Shown here: positions 13,749 through 22,500 of the stretch, piece after piece
How positions within the stretch are numbered: the stretch's first letter is position 1
Layout: each line of letters starts with the position of its first letter
Origin: a virus
DNA: 22,774 nt
Direction: 5' to 3' (one strand)
Virus record (IMG/VR): IMGVR_UViG_3300006990_000179
Location: 1-22,774 of that record
The notes under the pieces: generated by a model
The model's database searches: none
What the model saw: only the letters and a program-made list of their open reading frames with translations
Told to the model about the DNA's origin: nothing
Translations under genes and position numbers: made by a program

Positions 13749-16175
13749 TTACTTATCTTCCTTTTCTTCACGTTCTATTATCATTTCTGCCCATTTACGA
13801 CCGCTATCTCCACCCCAGAGCAACCAACTCACAAACCCGTTGTCCTCATACCATTCCTTATTATCAGCAACTTCTTTGTTCTTTTCGTGTCTATCAAAGA
13901 ATGCCTTCATACGTTTAACTGTATCATATGAGATGTTATCTCTATTAGCTAACTGTCTTGCTCTAACTCTACCTACTTGAGTTCCTGCATCACTTCCGTG
14001 TTCTTCTATTGCTTTAATACCTCTTAAGGCTTCATCTGCAATAGCTTGTGTAGGTTTATATGTATCAGACTTAGCTAATCCTTCAACAAAAACTTCTTTG
14101 GTTTCTGAAGGTGATAAAGCTTTTTTACTCTCTAAATGTTCTTCCCATAACTCTTTATCAGCACTTCTTGCACCACTTTTACTGTCAAATAAGAATGCGT
14201 AAACTCTTGCACGAGCCCAAGACTGAGGTGTTTGGCCTGGACGATGTCCTGATGTAGCATATGCTGCTAAGCCTTTATCATAGACTTCTTCAATAATGCT
14301 TCTTTTAACTCCACTTACTTTAGCGCAAGCACGTAAAAACTCATCTTTCCCAGGCTTCTTTATCTCTTCTCTTACTTCATCAGCTTTCTTAGACTTCGTT
14401 CCTTTATTTTGTTTCTGTTTTTTTTTATCCATCTCATCACCGGGTAATGGAGAATAGTCTACCTCACCAGTTTCTTTTTGGCGTTTCTTACGTCTTTCCA
14501 TTTCTGCTTCACGCTTACGTTTAGTTTCTTCATCTAAACCTTCGAAGTATTGAGCAGGATGTTCTTGTCCATCTCCATCTATATCTACTTTAGCTTTATC
14601 AATAGAAGTATCAGCACGATTAACGTCTTCACCATCTAACTCTAACTCTTTATCGTGCTCTTCTTCTACAGCTTCTTCGAGACTTATTTCATCATCCTTA
14701 CCAACCTCTTCAGCAACAAGGATACCGTGCTCCTTGATAGTAGCTATCTTGATACCTGTGTAAGCTGCTGCGAGTATATCACCATCATCAAGTTCAGGCA
14801 AATCGTGCACAGTTCTAATCTCATTTAAAGTCATATACTTCATTTTGTGCTCTTCTAACTTCATTTTATCCATTAGAGAAACACTGTCTAATCCTGTAAA
14901 TACTAATTTGTATCTATCGTCAACTTGGTCGATAATATATCTGTTTATCCACGACTGTAATGACCTAACTAAAGGACGTAAACCTTTTTCTTTACCCATT
15001 AAAACACGCGCAGATGGGTCTGTTCCAAATAAAGATGAGCTTTGGGTTTCACTACCAAAAACAAATCCGATTTCTGCTGGGTCAATCTGGTAAACACCAC
15101 AAGCTACTTTTATTAAGTAGTTTATCCAGTTATTATATTCCATCTCACGATTAGACGGCTGAAGGTTTATTGATGAAATATCTTCTTTCTCATCTGGGTC
15201 TAACTGTATGAGTGGAGTTCTTTTAGCATTACCAACACCATTAAGCATTTGATAAAACTCACGCCTAAAACTTCTAAATAGCTGTGGAGCCATTTTAGAC
15301 TTAACTGCGATAATGCCATTAGCATTTATACCGTTTGTAAAGTTTGCAGAGTTATATGTTTCTGCATTGAAAAGGTTATTTAAAATCCCGTATAACTCTT
15401 CTAACTCACTATGTCCTAAACCTTTACGTCTGATATCAGTACGAGGACGTCTAATACCAAAGCAGAGTTCATCCTGTTTATACTCAGCAACAACTTTATT
15501 GTTTATTACCTGTATATACCTAATACCAGCAGGGTCTTTGCGTCCGCTTTCTATTTCATCTTCTGTTAGAGGAGCTTTTTTAATAGTTGTAGCATCAACC
15601 GGCATAAATCCAGTGATTTGACCTTTTCTATTTTTTATTATTTCAAAACAAGCTTTATCGAATACTAAACTATCTCTAATGATTTGTCTAATAAAACTTT
15701 CGAAAGTAAGCTCATAATCAATAACTGATGAACCACAGTTTTGTAGAAACTGATTAATAGCAACGATATTTTTCTTATCGTCATCAGTCATTTCTGCGTG
15801 CTCATCTTTTAAAACTATTTTATATCCTAAATCTTCATCAGGAGAATATTGTCCAAACTCTGCACACTGATTTATTCTACTTCCTATGATAGAAGAGATT
15901 AAATGGTGTTTAGACATATTAATAAGAGCACCTTGATTTAAGTTATCAGTTTGTTGCTCTTCAAAGTAATATTTCTTACCACTTCCGCTATAACTACTCA
16001 TCATACGTGAGTTTGCGTGGTCGTATGGGTCTATATCTTTATATTTAGCTTCTTTTGCTATTGCGTCAATAATATGCTCGTCAGGAGTATCATCCCCAAG
16101 ATTTAAAGGCTCAACACTTTTAGCTAAAGTGCTGTCCCCACTCTTATTTGGCAAAAATCTATCATACCAAGGCAT
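13749..16175 (-). CDS. Portal protein with fused C-terminal domains
   Basis: An 808-aa protein from ATG 16175, which shares one base with the preceding small gene (TAATG); AGGAGT inside that gene is the ribosome site. Residues about 55-470 are a portal core: FESFIRQIIRDSLVFDKACF (158-177), the GHSELEELYGILNNLF helix (254-269), NGIIAVKSKMAPQLFRSFRR (286-305) and the tunnel-region KVACGVYQIDPAEIGF (356-371). Portals form the dodecameric DNA gate of the head. A charged Glu/Lys linker (490-605) leads to two extra domains: GHRPGQTPQSWARARVYAFL (643-662, DUF5824-like by memory) and a domain from PTQAIADEALRGI (708) to WLLWGGDSGRKWAEMI (784-799). The latter recurs in phage head proteins, often at the end of proteases or scaffolds. 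Typical portals are 400-550 aa, so the C-terminal 300 residues are an extension. Confidence 0.85.
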   Translation of the reverse strand: MPWYDRFLPNKSGDSTLAKSVEPLNLGDDTPDEHIIDAIAKEAKYKDIDPYDHANSRMMSSYSGSGKKYYFEEQQTDNLNQGALINMSKHHLISSIIGSRINQCAEFGQYSPDEDLGYKIVLKDEHAEMTDDDKKNIVAINQFLQNCGSSVIDYELTFESFIRQIIRDSLVFDKACFEIIKNRKGQITGFMPVDATTIKKAPLTEDEIESGRKDPAGIRYIQVINNKVVAEYKQDELCFGIRRPRTDIRRKGLGHSELEELYGILNNLFNAETYNSANFTNGINANGIIAVKSKMAPQLFRSFRREFYQMLNGVGNAKRTPLIQLDPDEKEDISSINLQPSNREMEYNNWINYLIKVACGVYQIDPAEIGFVFGSETQSSSLFGTDPSARVLMGKEKGLRPLVRSLQSWINRYIIDQVDDRYKLVFTGLDSVSLMDKMKLEEHKMKYMTLNEIRTVHDLPELDDGDILAAAYTGIKIATIKEHGILVAEEVGKDDEISLEEAVEEEHDKELELDGEDVNRADTSIDKAKVDIDGDGQEHPAQYFEGLDEETKRKREAEMERRKKRQKETGEVDYSPLPGDEMDKKKQKQNKGTKSKKADEVREEIKKPGKDEFLRACAKVSGVKRSIIEEVYDKGLAAYATSGHRPGQTPQSWARARVYAFLFDSKSGARSADKELWEEHLESKKALSPSETKEVFVEGLAKSDTYKPTQAIADEALRGIKAIEEHGSDAGTQVGRVRARQLANRDNISYDTVKRMKAFFDRHEKNKEVADNKEWYEDNGFVSWLLWGGDSGRKWAEMIIEREEKEDK

Positions 16176-16321
16176 TATTTACTCCTGTTTTTTTTATTTT
16201 GATAAGACTTCTCTACTAATCTATCAACTTTTTCTTCAATACTGTTTGTAAGCTTCTTGATGTCGTCAAGCGTCTCAAATAACTTCTTATAAACTGATTG
16301 CATATCCGGATTGTCTTTCAT
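16175..16321 (-). CDS. Small coiled-coil peptide, 48 aa
   Basis: ATG 16321 with GTGAGGATAGA in front; stop shares one base with the portal start (TAATG), and the portal ribosome site AGGAGT lies inside its last codons. The peptide is a charged amphipathic helix (YKKLFETLDDIKKLTNSIEE, about residues 11-30) with a basic, Asn-rich tail. It is probably translationally coupled to the portal. No family recognised; it may be a portal cofactor or simply a leader cistron. Confidence 0.65.
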   Translation of the reverse strand: MKDNPDMQSVYKKLFETLDDIKKLTNSIEEKVDRLVEKSYQNKKNRSK

Positions 16322-16354
16322 TCTATCCTCACTTTAGGTATATAGTATTAAGTA

Positions 16355-16368
16355 TCACATAAATGTGA
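16355..16368. repeat. 14-nt inverted repeat TCACAT-AA-ATGTGA
   Basis: A perfect short inverted repeat in the 73-nt gap between the 86-aa and 48-aa genes. The shape is that of a dimer operator (reminiscent of TGTGA-type sites). No promoter box is clear beside it. Confidence 0.3.
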
Positions 16369-16394
16369 AAATATTATGAAAGATTTAAAGATTT

Positions 16395-16655
16395 TTAAGC
16401 TTTATCGTCCATAAGGTTTGAAACGTTTGTGTCTATTCTGATAAGTGTATTACTTATTTCGTTCATATCTGATTTCATCGCGCTGATTTCTCGACCTAAG
16501 TCTCGAATATCACGTTTATGTTCTTTTAACTGCTCAATCTCAGTCTCCATCTTTTGGAGTTTCTGCGCTGTTATTTTACTATCTTTATGAAAAGTATAAA
16601 ACAAGCCTAATATTCCAATGATTGAGCCCAAAGACAACATTAAGTTATTCTCCAT
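16395..16655 (-). CDS. Membrane-anchored coiled-coil protein, 86 aa
   Basis: ATG 16655 with TTTAGGAGCAAGCAAAT as ribosome site. Residues 4-22 (NLMLSLGSIIGILGLFYTF) are one membrane span near the N-terminus; the rest (about 25-86) is a continuous charged coiled coil with regular Leu/Ile/Met spacing (KLQKMETEIEQLKEHKRDIR, later MNEISNTLIRIDTNV). This is the architecture of small phage lysis or membrane proteins (holin- or spanin-like), but the coil lacks a lipobox and I recognise no family. It begins the head operon. The product could also be a membrane tether used in assembly. Confidence 0.65.
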   Translation of the reverse strand: MENNLMLSLGSIIGILGLFYTFHKDSKITAQKLQKMETEIEQLKEHKRDIRDLGREISAMKSDMNEISNTLIRIDTNVSNLMDDKA

Positions 16656-16679
16656 ATTTGCTTGCTCCTAAATAATATA

Positions 16680-16745
16680 TATTAAAGGGCCCCCACCTGA
16701 CCTATTATGCCCGGAGGGCTCCTCCTATATTAAATAGGGTTATCC
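16680..16745 (-). ncRNA. GC-rich multi-hairpin leader (possible structured RNA)
   Basis: In a 177-nt gap the interval 16687-16725 has 27 G/C of 39 bases, far above its AT-rich surroundings. In transcription order, CCTAT-TTAAT-ATAGG forms a hairpin, then GGAGG-AGC-CCTCC or, as an alternative, GCCC-TCC-GGGC, and GGGC further pairs with GCCC near the end, followed by TTTAATATATATT. An AGGAGG is hidden in the second helix. It sits about 40-90 nt upstream of the 86-aa start. It could be a leader that controls the head operon; no known riboswitch is recognised. Confidence 0.4.
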
Positions 16746-16759
16746 ATTTTACTTCTGTT

Positions 16760-16775
16760 TAACTTAAATAAGTTA
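16760..16775. repeat. 16-nt perfect palindrome TAACTTA-AA-TAAGTTA
   Basis: Seven-base arms with a two-base centre, between the fibre terminator and the GC-rich leader. It lies where the promoter of the head operon would be expected, so an operator is possible. The ACGACATC element is absent from this gap. Confidence 0.4.
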
Positions 16776-16793
16776 TCCGATAAAACATAGGAC

Positions 16794-16826
16794 AAAGAAA
16801 AAGAGATTAAGCCAAAGCCTAACCTC
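16794..16826 (-). terminator. Terminator after 824-aa fibre gene
   Basis: Seven bases after the fibre stop the minus strand has GAGGTTAGGC-TTTG-GCTTAATCTC (10 bp with two G-U pairs and a four-base loop) followed by TTTTTCTTTG. A clear intrinsic terminator. Confidence 0.85.
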
Positions 16827-16832
16827 CTAATC

Positions 16833-19307
16833 TTATACTCCAGTTAGTCCTACAGATTTCCAAGTGTTTGTAGCAACGCAAACGTAAAGGTTAGCACTGT
16901 CAAATCTCAAATCGCCAGCTGTTCCTGTAGCTGAGCCAGAAGCTGGAGCACTACCTTCCATACGAAGTAGACCAACAACATTACCTTCACAATCGATAGA
17001 AGCTGCTTCAAGAGCACCAATGTCCATATTACCCTTAGTATAGTTTCCACTTACAGCAACAACGTCTGAAGATGGCTCTGTATCGTGGGTAAAGGGCTTG
17101 AATTTATCATCAGTCTCATCGAAGAAGAAACCACAGAAGCTGCTTGAAGAACGCTGTGAATAGAAACCGTGGTCAACTGCTGAAGTATTATTTACGCCAA
17201 GCTCGAGGAGTGTATCACCGAGTGTGACTGTCGCAGCAGCAGCAGTTAGATTACCACCAACAACTACATTACCAGTTGAAGTAATATTACCACCGACTGC
17301 CAAGTCGTCTGCGATGGTGACGTCAGAAGGTAAACCGATTGTAATAGTATCGTCAGAGATAGAAGTCTCAATCTCATCATTTGTTCCGCTAATAGTAAGC
17401 GTTCCACCAAGGTCAATATCGTTAGAAGTTCCACTATCAGCTGCAAGTGTAAGATGGTCATTAGCAATCATTGCGTTAGAAATCGCATCGTTAGCAATAG
17501 CTGAAGTTAGAGCAACGTTGCCAGAGCCATCAAAAGCAATATTAGCAGCGGTCACTGGACCTGAGGTAATACCGATGTTCTTAGTTGCAGCAAACTTAGT
17601 AGCTGTTGCAGCATTACCAGAAGTTGCAGCGTTAATGGTTGATGGGAGACTGAAGGTAAACTTGTTATCTCCAGCTGCATAAGCAACGTCAACCTCATTT
17701 GAAGTTCCTGCAATATCGATAAAGCTACCTAAAGCAATAGTTTCTTGTGAAGACCCAGCAAGTTTAAGCTCGATACCACTATTTTGGAGTTTAGCATTAG
17801 CGATTGAGCCAGCAAGCATTGCATTGGTAATACCAGTGCCTTTAACCTGTAGATTACCAGAGCCATTAACTTCGATTGAGCTGTCATCAACCTCAGAAAC
17901 CTTAAGATAATCCTCAGCAAGTTGTGAGTCAGCAACATCACCATCGAGTGCAGAAGTTCTATAAGCAGTTGCGTCAGAAAGGTCAAATGCTGGATTAGCA
18001 TCAGATTGACCTAAGTTAAGAGAAACGCCACCGAATGAAACTGAGCTGTTTGCAAGGTTTCCGTTAGAGATAGACCCTGCAAGCATAGCATCAGTAATAG
18101 TATCATTAGCAATAGATGATGTAAGAGCAACTGCTCCAGAACCATCAAAACTTACATTAGCTGCACGAACTGGTCCAGCAGTAATACCAACATTAACTGC
18201 GGCGTTAAGAGCAGAAGCTGTAGAAGCGTTTCCACTTAATGCTGCTGAAATTGTAGAAGGTAGACCAATGGTAAAGTCGTTAGTAGATGTGCTATAAACA
18301 ACATCAACTTCATTAGTTGTTCCCTTGATTTCAAACTCACCACCGAGTGCTAAAGTCTCAGAGTTTGAGCCATCACCGATAGTAACGCCTGGGTTAGCAA
18401 GCATATCGTTAGTGATTTGGTCATCAGCAATGCTTGATGTAAGAGAAAGATTACCTGTTCCATCAAATGAAACTGCAGCAGCGCGGATTGGACCAGCGCC
18501 GATTGCGAAAGTTCTTGCAGATGCCAAAGCAGTTGCAGTTGAAGCATTACCAGTAAGCTCACCAGCAAGTGCAGTAGCGCTAACAGAAGAAAGTCCACTT
18601 ACTGATGAAGGTAGACCGAATGTGTATGTGCCATTTGAGCGAGATACCTCAAGCTCATTAGAAGTTCCTTGAAATACGAGTGCTCCACCAAGCTCAATAG
18701 TAGCTGGAGTAGTTCCATCACCGAAAGAGTATCCTGGGTTAACGAGCATATCATTTGTGATTTGGTCATCAGCGATAGTAGAAGTTAAACTAACTCCACC
18801 ACTACCGTCGAATGATACGTTAGCAGCTCTAACTGGTCCAGAGCCGATAGCAAAGTTTTGTGCTGATGCTAAGGTTGTTGCAGTAGTAGCGTTTCCACTA
18901 AGAGCACCTTCGAATGTCCCAGCAACGAGAGTAGCGCTTGAGCCACCAGTAAATGTGGTTGAAGGCTCAGAAGTCATTTCGTGAATGAGTTTAAACTTAC
19001 TATCAGATGCATCACGCATTAGACCAGCAAACTTATCTGCTCCGTCGTTATATAATCCGTAAAAACCAATGTCGATTGCATCGCTACTATTTCCGCGAGC
19101 AAGTTTGATTAGTGGGTCTTCAACATCCAAGTTAGATACTTGAAGTGAAGTAGAAGTGCCGGTTACAGTAAGATTACCCTGGACTTCAACGTCTCCAGAG
19201 GTCGTCATTGTTTCGGCTTGAATATCACCTACGTGTGCTGTGCCCCATTTTACTGAGGTTGTGCCTAAATCGTGGGCTTTATTACTATCTGGGCGTAAAC
19301 TTGACAT
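16833..19307 (-). CDS. Repeat-containing tail fibre / structural protein, 824 aa
   Basis: ATG 19307 with GAAAGGACATAATA as ribosome site. It opens with SLRPDSNKAHDLGTTSVKWG, a common fibre N-terminal attachment-like segment. Residues about 40-110 are a beta module (GDVEVQGNLTVTGTSTSLQV ... IDIGFYG). Four repeats of about 105-205 residues start at 138, 253, 359 and 564, each with GNA(S/T)TA, then (A/G)GPxxAAxxxFDG and a final strand GLPS or SLPS; the third carries an extra 100-residue insert. A second copy of the opening module is at about 680-741. The C-terminal tip (GTAGDLRFDSANLYVCVATN, residues 796-815) is a pattern I know from marine phage fibres. Repeats of this kind form long beta-rich trimers. 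Receptor unknown. Confidence 0.8.
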   Translation of the reverse strand: MSSLRPDSNKAHDLGTTSVKWGTAHVGDIQAETMTTSGDVEVQGNLTVTGTSTSLQVSNLDVEDPLIKLARGNSSDAIDIGFYGLYNDGADKFAGLMRDASDSKFKLIHEMTSEPSTTFTGGSSATLVAGTFEGALSGNATTATTLASAQNFAIGSGPVRAANVSFDGSGGVSLTSTIADDQITNDMLVNPGYSFGDGTTPATIELGGALVFQGTSNELEVSRSNGTYTFGLPSSVSGLSSVSATALAGELTGNASTATALASARTFAIGAGPIRAAAVSFDGTGNLSLTSSIADDQITNDMLANPGVTIGDGSNSETLALGGEFEIKGTTNEVDVVYSTSTNDFTIGLPSTISAALSGNASTASALNAAVNVGITAGPVRAANVSFDGSGAVALTSSIANDTITDAMLAGSISNGNLANSSVSFGGVSLNLGQSDANPAFDLSDATAYRTSALDGDVADSQLAEDYLKVSEVDDSSIEVNGSGNLQVKGTGITNAMLAGSIANAKLQNSGIELKLAGSSQETIALGSFIDIAGTSNEVDVAYAAGDNKFTFSLPSTINAATSGNAATATKFAATKNIGITSGPVTAANIAFDGSGNVALTSAIANDAISNAMIANDHLTLAADSGTSNDIDLGGTLTISGTNDEIETSISDDTITIGLPSDVTIADDLAVGGNITSTGNVVVGGNLTAAAATVTLGDTLLELGVNNTSAVDHGFYSQRSSSSFCGFFFDETDDKFKPFTHDTEPSSDVVAVSGNYTKGNMDIGALEAASIDCEGNVVGLLRMEGSAPASGSATGTAGDLRFDSANLYVCVATNTWKSVGLTGV

Positions 19308-19446
19308 TATTATGTCCTTTCATATGTGCATTCTAAATGCGTATTTATATTGTTTTAGATAGAAACTCTTTAGATGCGTATCGTTATTAGTATATATCCA
19401 TTACTATAGTTATTTATACAAAAATATAAAATTTTTATTGATGTCG
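19308..19446 (-). promoter_or_regulatory. Promoter region of 824-aa fibre with two TATAAATA boxes
   Basis: Between the 1031-aa and 824-aa fibre genes the minus strand carries two perfect T4-late-type TATAAATA octamers, at 19411-19418 (in TTGTATAAATAACTATAG) and at 19342-19349 (in AATATAAATACGC). They lie about 104 and 35 nt before the start codon. No gene is visible in this stretch, which is very AT-rich. Confidence 0.55.
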
Positions 19447-19447
19447 T
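19440..19447 (-). promoter_or_regulatory. ACGACATC intergenic element, copy 4
   Basis: The minus strand reads GCTTTTACACGACATCAATA: the element comes directly after the terminator hairpin of the 1031-aa fibre and 133 nt before the next start. Same orientation as the other copies. Confidence 0.55.
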
Positions 19448-19478
19448 GTAAAAGCAAACAATAGTCTTAACTGCTTGC
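19447..19478 (-). terminator. Terminator after 1031-aa fibre gene
   Basis: The minus strand forms GCAAGCAGT-TAAGACT-ATTGTTTGC (9 bp with two G-U pairs, seven-base loop) followed by TTTTA. The short T tract makes it moderate in strength. Confidence 0.55.
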
Positions 19479-19506
19479 CTCTACTCTTTTTACCTCTCGC
19501 TATACC

Positions 19507-22500
19507 TTAGAGGTCAGCTGGAGAAGCTGTGTGGCCTGTAAATACTGCATCACCATTTGACTGAACATCAAAGTGGATATCTGAGCATCTCTCTGCCGAT
19601 GTTCCATACATTATAAAGTCGAAACCAAATCCGCCTGCTCCGAAGCCATCAAGATATGATTGACCTAAGTTGTAAGCGAATGGGCCTGCGTGCCCTCTAA
19701 TGATAGGTGAGTTGTCCATAATAGCTGATTGTGTAGAAACATTGTTTCTCATCATACCACCACAACGTTGCTCCAATGAAGTAGCTCTTGTCTGTAGTGC
19801 TGTAATATCAGTATCATTACTTACGATAGCAGCTTCTGCAGTATCTAAATCATCAACAGCAGTCTTAAGTCGTGCATCTAATGCTTCACGTGCACCCTTC
19901 ATTGTAGAAGCAGCATCCATAAAGTTTGAACCACTGTGTGCAACGTAAGTCCCGCCAGAAGCTAAACCTGCAGCAGTTTCAATAGCATCAACTTCAGTTT
20001 GCAGTGCAGAAATACTTCCACCACTAACACTTGAGATATCAGTTTCATTAGTTTTAACTTGACGGTCCAAAGCTTCAATAGCTTCGATAACATCTTCAGC
20101 GTTATCAATAAAGTTTGTATTCGCATAGTTGTTTTTCTCACCAGTCGTTGATAGACCAAGAGAAGCAATCATATTAGTGCGAATGTCGCTTAATAGTTTT
20201 TGGTTAGTATCTAATGTGCTTAATGCTCCAACGATTGTTGATGAAGAGTTTAAGAAGTTTGTGCCACTGATACTTAGACTACCATTTGCTGCTAATCCTA
20301 CAGATGCTTCAACAGTATTTATTGCAGCTGCATTAGCACTGTCTCCACTTGCTCTTGCAGTTTCTTCTGCGTCAACTTCATCTTGTGTAGTCTTAAGCTG
20401 TGTATCTAACTGTGTAATAGCAGCTTTAATGCTTACTCCACTTGTTGCATAGTTTGCACCACTTATTGCTGTATAACCACCATCGTTATCGAGACCAATG
20501 TTAGTTTCGTGAGTATCTGCTAAATCTTCTAATGCCTGTATCTCAGTATCATTAGAGGATAGTCCACTTTCTGCGTTAGTAACTCTAAGGTCGAGAGCTG
20601 ATAGTTGGACTGCAGTTGCCTTTGTTGCCAATGAAGAAACGTTTGCTTGCACAGCAGTATCGAGAGCAGTAATCTCACCTACGATACTTGATGCACTATC
20701 CAAGAAGTTTGTCCCACTTCGAGAAACATATGTTCCTGACGTAGATAATCCAATCGCAGCTTCTTGTGTATTGTTTAATGCGATTTGTGCAGTAATCTGA
20801 TTTGCATTACCAAGAATATCACCAGCGTTAGTAGCAATCTCTGGGTCTAATGCTTCTACAGCAGCTTTTAATGTTGAAGATGCTCCAAAGAAGTTAGGAG
20901 TTATTGAATATGAAATGCTGCCATTTGCGTTAAGACCTAATGAAGCTTGGCTCGTATCAACCTCAGATTGAAGCGTAGAAACACTACTTGATGAAGCCTT
21001 AGTTGCTATAGCAGTCTCATTAGTTTTAACTTGTGCATCAAGCGCAGTAGCTTCTCCAACAACTGATGAGGCACTGTCTAAATAGTTAGAGCCACTTCTA
21101 CCAACATAAGCTCCAGCAGTGCTTAGACCGATTGCAGCTTCTTGAGCTGTTTGCAAAGTATTTAAAGCTGCAATATCACTATCATTATTCGTAATAGCAG
21201 TTGCATTACTAAGACTTCTTGCTTCTGCAATCTCTAAATCATCTTGAGTTTGCTTAAGTTGCACATCTAACTGGTCCACTGCACCTTTTAAAGTAGAAGA
21301 TGTAGCATAGTTTGCGCTAACAATAGCAGTATAACTACCATCAGACCCTAAACCAATTCCACTTTCAATAGCATCAACTTCTGTTTGTAATGCTGTGGTT
21401 ACAGAAGAAGCTGCCTTAGTTGCAATAGCTGTTTCATTGGTTTTTATTTGGGTGTCCAATAAACTATCAGCTGCCTTTAACGTAGACGCTCCTGATAAGT
21501 AGTTAGAGACGCCAGGAGCTGTATAACTGCCTGCGCCACTTAGACCAGCACCAGTTTGTGTTGCATCTAACTCAGATTGAAGAGCTACAATAGCTGCTTC
21601 ACTGGTATCACCCTCAGAAACGATTGATGTAATCTGTGTTTCAATAGCAGTAATGTCTTGTTCGTTTGTTCTTACTTGTGCGTCTAATAAACCTATTTCT
21701 CCTACGATAGTAGAAGCGCTGTCTAAATAGTTCGTACCACTTCGTGAAACGTAAGCGCCTGCTGTGGATAGACCAATTGATGATTGATTAGCATCAACTT
21801 CACTTTGAAGAGCAGAAAGACTTCCGCCACTCTCTAATGCTGTAATACGTACGCCTTGAGCTGTAATATCAGTCTCATTATCTTTAGCTTGCGCATCAAC
21901 ACCAGCCACTGCTGCTTTAATCGTAGCAGATGCAGAGTAAAAGTTATTATTTGCATAGGAGCCTAAAGTTCCGTTTGCGTTAAGACCAACAGAAGCTTGT
22001 GTAGCATCCAGTTCAGCCTGATTACTTGCTGTGCCTTCCAAAGAAGTTACACGAGTGTCTAAAGCTGATATATCACTATCGTTAGAAGTTATATTAGTCG
22101 TATTAGTAGCGATAGAAGCTGCATTAACAACAATAGAAGCTTCAGCAGTGTCTAAATCATCTTGGGTTGTTTTAAGCTGTGTATCTAATGCAGTTATCTC
22201 ACCAACGATATCTGTTGCGCTATCTAAGAAGTTTGTGCCGCTTCTTGAGACATATAAACCTGTTGAGCCTAAACCTACGCCAGCTTCAATTCTATCAACT
22301 TCAGCTTGGTTAGAAGCTCCACCCCCTGATAAACTATTTATTTGGTCTTGGAGGTTTGTTATATCAGCGCTAACTGTAGTAAAAAACGCTGCGTCATCAT
22401 TTATTGCTGCTGCTAACTCGTTAAGTGTATCAAGAGCTTCTGGAGCTCCATCTAATAGACTATCAAGTTGTGATTTTACAAGAGCAGGCGACATTGCAAT

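Noticed and set aside
16258-16265. A fifth ACGACATC match
   Set aside because: It is inside the 48-aa coding frame (codons for Asp-Asp-Ile), not at an operon boundary and not next to a terminator; treated as chance.
17224-18984. Plus-strand frames opposite the 824-aa fibre
   Set aside because: Repeat-driven shadow frames of an Ala/Thr/Ser-rich protein; they repeat with the fibre repeats and lack ribosome sites.
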